64,000 nt of DNA, from positions 124,001-188,000 of the forward strand of contig NW_027488821.1 of the NCBI RefSeq assembly GCF_050948215.1. The letters are read 5' to 3'. The position numbers were made by a program, and so were the translations under genes. Shown one piece after another: positions 50,704 through 61,960 of the stretch. Numbering within the stretch: the stretch's first letter is position 1; each line of letters begins with the position of its first letter. Source of the stretch: Halictus rubicundus (lineage: Eukaryota > Arthropoda > Insecta > Hymenoptera > Halictidae). The notes beneath the pieces are model-generated. The model was not told the origin of the DNA, did no database searches, and saw nothing but the letters and a program-made list of their open reading frames with translations.

Positions 50704-52223
50704 CTTCTATCCTATCCGATCCACTATCCTATCCTATCTTCTATCCTATCTGATCCTCTATCCTATCAAATCCCCTATCCTATCTTCTATCCTATCCTAT
50801 CCTCTATCCTATCCTATCGTCTATCCTAACCTCTATCCTATCCTTTCATCTATCCTATCCTATCCTCTATCCCATCCTATCGTCTATCCTATCCTATCCT
50901 CTATCCTATCCTATCCTCTATCCTATCCAATCCTCTATCCTATCCTATCATCTATCCTCTGTACTATCCTATCCTCTATCCTATCCTATCCTCTATCCTA
51001 TCCTATCCTCTATCCTATCCTATCCTCTATCCTATCCTCTATCCTATCCTATCCTATCCTCTATCCTATCCTATCCTATCCTCTATCCTATCCTATCGTC
51101 TATCCTATCCTATCCTCCATCTTATCCAATCCTCCATCCTATCCTATCCTCTATCCTGTCCTATCCTCTATCCTATCCTATCTTCTATCCTATCCTATCC
51201 TCTATCCTATCAAATCCCCTATCCTATCCTCTATCCTATCCTATCCTCTATCCTATCCTGTCATCTATCCTATCCTATCCACTATCCCATCCTATCCTCT
51301 ATCCTATCCTATCGTCTATCCTATCCTCGATCCTATCCTATCCTCTATCCTATCCTGTCCTCTATCCTATCCTATCCTCTATCCTATCCTATCCTCTATC
51401 CTAGCCTATCCTCCATCCTATCCTGTCCAATCCCCTATCCTATGCTCTATCCTATCCTACCCTCTATAATATCGTATACTCTATCATATCCTATCATCTA
51501 TCCGTTCCTATTCTCTATCCTAACCTATTCTCAATCCTATCCTCTATCCTATCCTATTCTCTATCCTATCCTATCCTGTATCCTATCCTATCCTCTATCC
51601 TATCCTATCCTCTATCCTATCCTATCCTCTATCCTATCCTACCTTCTATCCTATCCTATCCTATCTTCCATCCTATCCTATCCTCTATCCTATCAAATCC
51701 CCTATCCTATCAAATCCTCTATCCTATCCTCTATCCTATCCTATCCTCTATCCTATCCTATCTTCTATCCTATCCTATCCTCTATCCTATCCTTTCCTCT
51801 ATCCTATCCTATCCTCTATCCTATCCTATCGTCTATCCTATCCTATCCTATCCTCTATCCTATCCTATCCTCTATCCTATCCTATCTTCTATCCTATCCT
51901 ATCCGCTATCCTATGAAATCCGCTATCCTATCCTCTATCCTATCCTATCCTCCATCCTATCCTATCATCTATCCTATCCTATCGTCTATCCTATCCTCTA
52001 TCCTATCCTATCCTCTATCCTATCCTATCCTCTAACCTATCCTATCGTCTATCCTATCCTCTATCCTATCCTATCCTCTATCCTATCCTATCCTCTATCC
52101 TATCCTATCCTCTATACTATCCTATCCTCTATCCTATCCTATCCTCTATCCTATCCTCTATCCTATCCTATCCTCTATCCTATCCTATCCCCTATCCTAT
52201 CCTATCCTCTATCCTATCCTATC
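50704..52223 (+). repeat. F-C superunit, copy 3 of F
   Basis: It is colinear with 45,481-47,000 at constant offset 5,223. Differences include CTCCATCTTATCC near 51,120, CTATTCTCTATCC near 51,553 and CATCTATCC near 51,966. After 52,223 the block C core continues at offset 5,240, one monomer more. Confidence 0.82.
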
Positions 52224-53439
52224 TTCTCTCCTATCCTATCCTCTATCCTATCCTTTCTTGTATACTATCCTATCCACTATCCTGTATCCTATCCAATCCT
52301 CTGTCCTATCCTATCCTCTATCCTATCATATCCTCTATCCTATAATATCCTCTATCCTATCCTATCCTCTATCCAATCCTCTATCCTATCCTATCCTCTA
52401 TCCTATCCTATCCTCTATCCTAGCCTATCGTCTATCCTATCCTATCCAATCCCCTATCCTATGCTCTATCCTATCCTACCCTGTATGATATCGTATACTC
52501 TGTCATATACTATCCTCTATCCTATAATTTCATCTATCCGTTCCTATTCTCTATCCTACCCTATTCTCTATCCTATCCTCTATCCTATCCTATCCTGTAT
52601 CCTATCCTATCCTCTATCCTACCCTATCCTCTATCCTATCCTATCCTCTATCCTATCCAATCCTCTATCCTATCCTATCCTCTATCCTATCCTATCCTCT
52701 ATCCTATCCTATCCTCTATCCTATCCTATCTTCTATCCTATCCTATCCTCTATCCTATCCTTTCCTCTATCCTATCCTATCCTCTATCCTATCCTATCCT
52801 CTATCCTATCCTATCGTCTATCCTATCCTCTATCCTATCCTATCCTCTATCCTATCCTATCCTGTAACCTATCCTATCGTCTATCCTATCCTCTATCCTA
52901 TCCTATCCTCTATCCTATCCTATCCTCTATCCTATCCTATATTCTATCCTATCCTATCCTCTATCCTATCCTTTCCTGTATCCTATCCTATCCACTATCC
53001 TGTATCCTATCCAATCCTCTGTCCTATCCTATCCTCTATCCTATCATATCCTCTACCCTATAATATCCTCTATCCTATCCTATCCTCTGTCCTATCCCAT
53101 CCTGTATCCTATCCTATCCTCTATCCTATCCTATCCTCTATCCTATCCTATCCTCTATCCTATCCTCTATTCTATCCTATCCTCTATCCTATCCTATCCA
53201 CTATCCTATCCTATCCTCTATCCTATCAAATCCCTTATCCTATCCTCTATCCTATCCTATCCTGTATCCTATCCTATCCTCTATCCTCTATCGTATCCAA
53301 TCCTCTATCCTATCCTATCCTCTATCCTATCCTCTATCCTATCCTATCCTCTATAATATCGTACACTCTATCCTATAATATCGTCTATCCGATCCTATTC
53401 TCTATCCTATCCTCTATCCTATCCTCTATCCTATCCTAT
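52224..53439 (+). repeat. Block C copy plus alpha segment
   Basis: The block C core is at 52,258-52,560, with a private CTGTATGATATC substitution near 52,483 (other copies CTCTATGATATC). The tail is shorter than in the 47-kb copy: about 400 bp are missing between the beta module and CTGTAACC at 52,865. The alpha module is at about 53,353. From 52,801 it aligns with 47,964 onward. Confidence 0.78.
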
Positions 53440-56323
53440 CCTCTATCCTATCAAATCCCCTATCCTATCCTCTATCCTATCCTATCCTCTATCCTACCAT
53501 ATCCTCCATCCTATCCTATCCTCTATCCTATCCAATCCTCTATCCTATCCTATCCTCTATCCTATCCTATCGTCTATCCTATCCTATCCTCTATCCTATC
53601 CTATAAAATCCCCTATCCTATGCTCTATCCTATCCTACCCTCTATGATATCGTATACTCTGTCATATCCTATCCTCTAGCCTATAATATCATCTATCCGT
53701 TCCTATTCTCTATCCTAACCTATTCTCTATCCTATCCTCTATCCTATACTCTATTCTATCCTATCCTGTATCCTATCCTATCCTCTATCCTACCCTATCC
53801 TCTATCCTATCCTATCCTCTATCCTATCCTATCGTTTATCCTATCCTATCCTCTATCCTATCCTATCTTCCATCCTATCCTATCCTCTATCCTATCAAAT
53901 CCCCTATCCTATCAAATCCTCTATCCTATCCTCTATCCTATCCTATCCTCTATCCCATCCTATCCTCTATCCTATCCTCTATCCTAACCTATCCTCTATC
54001 CTATCCTCTATTCTATCCTATCCTCTATCCTATCCTATCCACTATCCTATCCTATCCTCTATCCTCTCCTATCCTCTATCCTATCAAATCCCCTATCCTA
54101 TCCTCTATCCTATCCTATCCTGTATCCTATCCTATCCTCTATCGTCTATCGTATCCAATACTCTATCCTATCCTATCCTCTATTCTATCCTCTATCCTAT
54201 CCTATCCTCTATAATATCGTACACTCTATCCTATAATATCGTCTATCCGATCCTATTCTCTATCCTATCCTCTATCCTATCCTATCATCTATCCTATCCT
54301 ATCTTCTATCCTATCCTATCCTCTATCCTATCAAATCCCCTATCCTATCCTCTGTACTATCCTATCCTCTATCCTATCCTATCCTCTATCCTATTCTCTA
54401 TCCTATCCTATCCTATCCTCTATCCTATCCTATCCTATCCTCTATCCTATCCTATCCTCTATCCTATCCTATCGTCTATCCTATCCTATCCTCTATCCTA
54501 TCCAATCCTCCATCCTATCCTATCCTCTATCCTGTCCTATCCTCTATCCTATCCTATCTTCTATCCTATCCTATCCTCTATCCTATCAAATCCCCTATCC
54601 TATCCTCTATCCTATCCTATCCTCTATCCTATCCTATCTTTTATCCTATCCTATCCTCTATCCTATCCTATCGTCTATCCTATCCTATCCTCTATTATAT
54701 CCTATCCTCTAACCTATCCTATCCATTATCCTATCCTCTCTTCCATCCTATCCTTTCCTCTATCCTATCCTATCTTCTATCCTATCCGATCCACTATCCT
54801 ATCCTATCTTCTATCCTATCTGATCCTCTATCCTATCAAATCCCCTATCCTATCTTCTATCCTATCCTATCCTCTATCCTATCCTATCGTCTATCCTAAC
54901 CTCTATCCTATCCTTTCATCTATCCTATCCTATCCTCTATCCTATCCTATCGTCTATCCTATCCTATCCTCTATCCTATCCTATCCTCTATCCTATCCAA
55001 TCCTCTATCCTATCCTATCATCTATCCTCTGTACTATCCTATCCTCTATCCTATCCTATCCTCTATCCTATCCTATCCTCTATCCTATCCTCTATCCTAT
55101 CCTATCCTATCCTTTATCCTATCCTATCCTATCCTCTATCCTATCCTATCCTCTATCCTATCCTATCGTCTATCCTATCCTATCCTCTATCCTATCCAAT
55201 CCTCCATCCTATCCTATCCTCTATCCTGTCCTATCCTCTATCCTATCCTATCTTCTATCCTATCCTATCCTCTATCCTATCAAATCCCCTATCCTATCCT
55301 CTATCCTATCCTATCCTCTATCCTATCCTGTCATCTATCCTATCCTATCCACTATCCCATCCTATCCTCTATCCTATCCTATCGTCTATCCTATCCTCGA
55401 TCCTATCCTATCCTCTATCCTATCCTGTCCTCTATCCTATCCTATCCTCTATCCTATCCTATCCTCTATCCTAGCCTATCCTCCATCCTATCCTGTCCAA
55501 TCCCCTATCGTATGCTCTATCCTATCCTACCCTCTATAATATCGTATACTCTATCATATCCTATCATCTATCCGTTCCTATTCTCTATCCTAACCTATTC
55601 TCAATCCTATCCTCTATCCTATCCTATCGTCTATCCTATCCTCTATCCTATCCCATCCTCTATCCTATCCTATCCTCTAACCTATCCTATCCTCTAACCT
55701 ATCCTATCGTCTATCCTATCCTCTATCCTATCCTATCCTCTATCCTATCCTATCCTCTATACTATCCTATCCTCTATCCTATCCTATCCTCTATCCTATC
55801 CTCTATCCTATCCTATCCTCTATCCTATCCTATCCCCTATCCTATCCTATCCTCTATCCTATCCTATCTTCTCTCCTATCCTATCCTCTATCCTATCCTT
55901 TCTTGTATACTATCCTATCCACTATCCTGTATCCTATCCAATCCTCTGTCCTATCCTATCCTCTATCCTATCATATCCTCTATCCTATAATATCCTCTAT
56001 CCTATCCTATCCTCTATCCAATCCTCTATCCTATCCTATCCTCTATCCTATCCTATCCTCTATCCTAGCCTATCGTCTATCCTATCCTATCCAATCCCCT
56101 ATCCTATGCTCTATCCTATCCTACCCTCTATGATATCGTATACTCTGTCATATACTATCCTCTATCCTATAATTTCATCTATCCGTTCCTATTCTCTATC
56201 CTACCCTATTCTCTATCCTATCCTCTATCCTATCCTATCCTGTATCCTATCCTATCCTCTATCCTACCCTATCCTCTATCCTATCCTATCCTCTATCCTA
56301 TCCAATCCTCTATCCTATCCTAT
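53440..56323 (+). repeat. 2,884-bp HOR unit, copy 1
   Basis: Its series: CTACCATATCC near 53,495, ATAAAATCC near 53,604, beta module at 53,620, CCTATACTCTATTC, CTAACC, CTCTCCTATCC, CGTCTATCG, alpha module at about 54,211, CTCTGTAC, CTTTTATCC, CTCTATTATATCC, block F, beta at 55,512, then a short private stretch and block C at about 55,903. The first about 2,180 bp recur at constant offset 2,884. The last part (from about 55,619) is replaced in the next copy. Confidence 0.86.
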
Positions 56324-58502
56324 CCTCTATCCTATCAAATCCCCTATCCTATCCTCTATCCTATCCTATCCTCTATCCTACCATATCCTCCATCCTATCC
56401 TATCCTCTATCCTATCCAATCCTCTATCCTATCCTATCCTCTATCCTATCCTATCGTCTATCCTATCCTATCCTCTATCCTATCCTATCCAATCCCCTAT
56501 CCTATGCTCTATCCTATCCTACCCTCTATGATATCGTATACTCTGTCATATCCTATCCTCTATCCTATAATATCATCTATCCGTTCCTATTCTCTATCCT
56601 ACCCTATTCTCTATCCTATCCTCTATCCTATACTCTATTCTATCCTATCCTGTATCCTATCCTATCCTCTATCCTACCCTATCCTCTATCCTATCCTATC
56701 CTCTATCCTATCCTATCGTTTATCCTATCCTATCCTCTATCCTATCCTATCTTCCATCCTATCCTATCCTCTATCCTATCAAATCCCCTATCCTATCAAA
56801 TCCTCTATCCTATCCTCTATCCTATCCTATCCTCTTTCCCATCCTATCCTCTATCCTATCCTCTATCCTAACCTATCCTCTATCCTATCCTCTATTCTAT
56901 CCTATCCTCTATCCTATCCTATCCACTATCCTATCCTATCCTCTATCCTCTCCTATCCTCTATCCTATCAAATCCCCTATCCTATCCTCTATCCTATCCT
57001 ATCCTGTATCCTATCCTATCCTCTATCGTCTATCGTATCCAATACTCTATCCTATCCTATCCTCTATTCTATCCTCTATCCTATCCTATCCTCTATAATA
57101 TCGTACACTCTATCCTATAATATCGTCTATCCGATCCTATTCTCTATCCTATCCTCTATCCTATCCTATCATCTATCCTATCCTATCTTCTATCCTATCC
57201 TATCCTCTATCCTATCAAATCCCCTATCCTATCCTCTGTACTATCCTATCCTCTATCCTATCCTATCCTCTATCCTATTCTCTATCCTATCCTATCCTAT
57301 CCTCTATCCTATCCTATCCTATCCTCTATCCTATCCTATCCTCTATCCTATCCTATCGTCTATCCTATCCTATCCTCTATCCTATCCAATCCTCCATCCT
57401 ATCCTATCCTCTATCCTGTCCTATCCTCTATCCTATCCTATCTTCTATCCTATCCTATCCTCTATCCTATCAAATCCCCTATCCTATCCTCTATCCTATC
57501 CTATCCTCTATCCTATCCTATCTTTTATCCTATCCTATCCTCTATCCTATCCTATCGTCTATCCTATCCTATCCTCTATTATATCCTATCCTCTAACCTA
57601 TCCTATCCATTATCCTATCCTCTCTTCCATCCTATCCTTTCCTCTATCCTATCCTATCTTCTATCCTATCCGATCCACTATCCTATCCTATCTTCTATCC
57701 TATCTGATCCTCTATCCTATCAAATCCCCTATCCTATCTTCTATCCTATCCTATCCTCTATCCTATCCTATCGTCTATCCTAACCTCTATCCTATCCTTT
57801 CATCTATCCTATCCTATCCTCTATCCTATCCTATCGTCTATCCTATCCTATCCTCTATCCTATCCTATCCTCTATCCTATCCAATCCTCTATCCTATCCT
57901 ATCATCTATCCTCTGTACTATCCTATCCTCTATCCTATCCTATCCTCTATCCTATCCTATCCTCTATCCTATCCTCTATCCTATCCTATCCTATCCTCTA
58001 TCCTATCCTATCCTATCCTCTATCCTATCCTATCCTCTATCCTATCCTATCGTCTATCCTATCCTATCCTCTATCCTAGCCAATCCTCCATCCTATCCTA
58101 TCCTCTATCCTGTCCTATCCTCTATCCTATCCTATCTTCTATCCTATCCTATCCTCTATCCTATCAAATCCCCTATCCTATCCTCTATCCTATCCTATCC
58201 TCTATCCTATCCTGTCATCTATCCTATCCTATCCACTATCCCATCCTATCCTCTATCCTATCCTATCGTCTATCCTATCCTCGATCCTATCCTATCCTCT
58301 ATCCTATCCTGTCCTCTATCCTATCCTATCCTCTATCCTATCCTATCCTCTATCCTAGCCTATCCTCCATCCTATCCTGTCCAATCCCCTATCCTATGCT
58401 CTATCCTATCCTACCCTCTATAATATCGTATACTCTATCATATCCTATCATCTATCCGTTCCTATTCTCTATCCTAACCTATTCTCAATCCTATCCTCTA
58501 TC
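56324..58502 (+). repeat. 2,884-bp HOR unit, copy 2
   Basis: It is colinear with 53,440-55,618 with no indel seen. Substitutions noticed: CCTATCCAATCC near 56,490 (copy 1 ATAAAATCC), CTCTTTCCC near 56,833 (CTCTATCCC), CTCTATCC near 58,015 (CTTTATCC) and CCTAGCCAATCC near 58,078 (CCTATCCAATCC). The alpha module is at about 57,095 and the beta modules at 56,504 and 58,396. Confidence 0.86.
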
Positions 58503-58900
58503 CTATCCTATCCTCTATCCTATCCTATCCTGTATCCTATCCTATCCTCTATCCTATCCTATCCTCTATCCTATCCTATCCTCTATCCTATCCTACCTTC
58601 TATCCTATCCTATCCTATCTTCCATCCTATCCTATCCTCTATCCTATCAAATCCCCTATCCTATCAAATCCTCTATCCTATCCTCTATCCTATCCTATCC
58701 TCTATCCTATCCTATCTTCTATCCTATCCTATCCTCTATCCTATCCTTTCCTCTATCCTATCCTATCCTCTATCCTATCCTATCGTCTATCCTATCCTAT
58801 CCTATCCTCTATCCTATCCTATCCTCTATCCTATCCTATCGTCTATCCTATCCTCTATCCTATCCTATCCTCTATCCTATCCTATCCTCTATCCTATCCT
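58503..58900 (+). repeat. Block F tail and lead-in to terminal tandem units
   Basis: After CTCAATCC it has CTGTATCC, CTACCTTC near 58,584, CTTCCATCC, two ATCAAATCC monomers, CCTTTCC and CGTCTATCC, as in 46,330-46,600 and 51,560-51,840. The usual CCGCTATCC/TATGAAATCC segment is missing here, which shortens the distance to block C. Confidence 0.7.
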
Positions 58901-61900
58901 ATCCTCTATACTATCCTATCCTCTATCCTATCCTATCCTCTATCCTATCCTCTATCCTATCCTATCCTCTATCCTATCCTATCCCCTATCCTATCCTATC
59001 CTCTATCCTATCCTATCTTCTCTCCTATCCTATCCTCTATCCTATCCTTTCTTGTATACTATCCTATCCACTATCCTGTATCCTATCCAATCCTCTGTCC
59101 TATCCTATCCTCTATCCTATCATATCCTCTATCCTATAATAGACTCTATCCTATCCTATCCTCTATCCAATCCTCTATCCTATCCTATCCTCTATCCTAT
59201 CCTATCCTCTATCCTAGCCTATCGTCTATCCTATCCTATCCAATCCCCTATCCTATGCTCTATCCTATCCTACCCTCTATGATATCGTATACTCTGTGAT
59301 ATCCTATCCTCTATCCTATAATTTCATCTATCCGTTCCTATTCTCTATCCTACCCTATTCTCTATCCTATCCTCTATCCTATCCTATCCTGTATCCTATC
59401 CTATCCTCTATCCTACCCTATCCTACCCTATCCTCTATCCTATCCTATCCTCTATCCTATCCAATCCTCTATCCTATCCTATCCTCTATCCTATCCTATC
59501 GTCTATCCTATCCTATCCTCTATCCTATCCTATACTCTATCCTATCCTATCTTCTATCCTATCCTATCCTCTATCCTATCCGATCTTCCATCCTATCCTA
59601 TCCTCTATCCTATCAAATCCCCTATCCTATCAAATCCTCTATCCTATCCTCTATCCTATCCTATCCTCTATCCTATCCTATCTTCTATCCTATCCTATCC
59701 TCTATCCTATCCTTTCCTCTATCCTATCCTATCCTCTATCCTATCCTATCGTCTATTCTATCCTATCCTCTATCCTATCCTATCCTATCCTCTATCCTAT
59801 CCTATCCTATCCTCTATCCTATCCTATCTTCTATCCTATCCTATCCTCTATCCTATCCTATCCTCCGTCCTATCCTATCTTCTATCCTATCCTATCCTCT
59901 ATCCTATCCTTTCCTCTATCCTATCAAATCCCCTATCCTATCTTCTATCCTATCCTATCCTCTATCCTATCCTATCCTCTATCCTATCCTATCGTCTATC
60001 CTATCCTCTATCCTATCCTATCCTCTATCCTATCCTATCCTGTAACCTATCCTATCGTCTATCCTATCCTCTATCCTATCCTATCCTCTATCCTATCCTA
60101 TCCTCTATCCTATCCTATATTCTATCCTATCCTATCCTCTATCCTATCCTTTCCTGTATCCTATCCTATCCACTATCCTGTATCCTATCCAATCCTCTAT
60201 CCTATCAAATCCCCTATCCTATCAAATCCTCTATCCTATCCTCTATCCTATCCTATCCTCTATCCTATCCTATCTTCTATCCTATCCTATCCTCTATCCT
60301 ATCCTTTCCTCTATCCTATCCTATCCTCTATCCTATCCTATCGTCTATTCTATCCTATCCTCTATCCTATCCTATCCTATCCTCTATCCTATCCTATCCT
60401 ATCCTCTATCCTATCCTATCTTCTATCCTATCCTATCCTCTATCCTATCCTATCCTCCGTCCTATCCTATCTTCTATCCTATCCTATCCTCTATCCTATC
60501 CTATCCTCTATCCTATCCTATCCTCTATCCTATCCTCTATTCTATCCTATCCTCTATCCTATCCTATCCACTATCCTATCCTATCCTCTATCCTATCCTA
60601 TCCTCTATCCTATCAAATCCCCTATCCTATCCTCTATCCTATCCTATCCTGTATCCTATCCTATCCTCTATCCTCTATCGTATCCAATCCTCTATCCTAT
60701 CCTATCCTCTATCCTATCCTCTATCCTATCCTATCCTCTATAATATCGTACACTCTATCCTATAATATCGTCTATCCGATCCTATTCTCTATCCTATCCT
60801 CTATCCTATCCTCTATCCTATCCTATCCTCTATCCTATCAAATCCCCTATCCTATCCTCTATCCTATCCTATCCTCTATCCTACCCTATCCTCCATCCTA
60901 TCCTATCCTCTATCCTATCCAATCCTCTATCCTATCCTATCCTCTATCCTATCCTATCGTCTATCCTATCCTATCCTCTATCCTATCCTATTAAATCCCC
61001 TATCCTATGCTCTATCCTATCCTACCCTCTATGATATCGTATACTCTGTCATATCCTATCCTCTATGCTATAATATCATCTATCCGTTCCTATTCTCTAT
61101 CCTACCCTATTCTCTATCCTATCCTCTATCCTATACTCTATTCTATCCTATCCTGTATCCTATCCTATCCTCTATCCTACCCTATCCTCTATCCTATCCT
61201 ATCCTCTATCCTATCCTATCGTCTATCCTATCCTATCCTCTATCCTATCCTATCTTCCATCCTATCCTATCCTCTATCCTATCAAATCCCCTATCCTATC
61301 AAATCCTCTATCCTATCCTCTATCCTATCCTATCCTCTATCCCATCCTATCCTCTATCCTATCCTCTATCCTAACCTATCCTCTATCCTATCCTATCTTC
61401 TATCCTATCCGATCCTCTATCCTATCAAATCCCCTATCCTATCCTCTATCCTATCCTATCCTCTATCCTATCCTATCCTCTATCCTATCCTATCCTCTAT
61501 CCTATCCTATCCTCTATCCTATCCTATCCTCTATCCTATCCTATCATCTATCCTCAATCCTATCCTTTTCTGTATCCTATCCATTCCTCTATCCTATCCT
61601 GTCCTCTATCCTATCCTATCCTCTATCCCATCCTATCCTCTATCCTATCCTCTATCCTATCCTATCCTCTATCCTATCCTATCTTCTATCCTATCCGATC
61701 CTCTATCCTATCAAATCCCCTATCCTATCTTCTATCCTATCCTATTCTCTATCCTATCCTATCCTCTATCCTATCCTATCGTCTAACCTATCCTCTATCC
61801 TATCCTATCCTCTATCCTATCCTATCCTCTATCCTATCCTATCCTCTAACCTATCCTATCGTCTATCCTATCCTCTATCCTATCCTATCCTCTATCCTAT

Positions 61901-61960
61901 CCTATCCTCTATCCTATCCTATCCTCTATACTATCCTATCCTCTATCCTATCCTATCCTC
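58901..61960 (+). repeat. 3,054-3,071-bp HOR unit, copy 1
   Basis: Block C is at 59,052 with two private variants, ATAATAGACTC near 59,138 and CTCTGTGATATCC near 59,295. Two tandem CCTTTCC/CTATTC/CTCCGTCC modules, an alpha module at about 60,740, ATTAAATCC near 60,990, a beta module at 61,007 and a D-like tail with CCTTTTCTG near 61,565 follow. The next unit repeats it at offset 3,054, rising to 3,071 (one monomer) before about 60,190. The left breakpoint lies in uniform monomers and is uncertain by about 60 bp. Confidence 0.82.
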
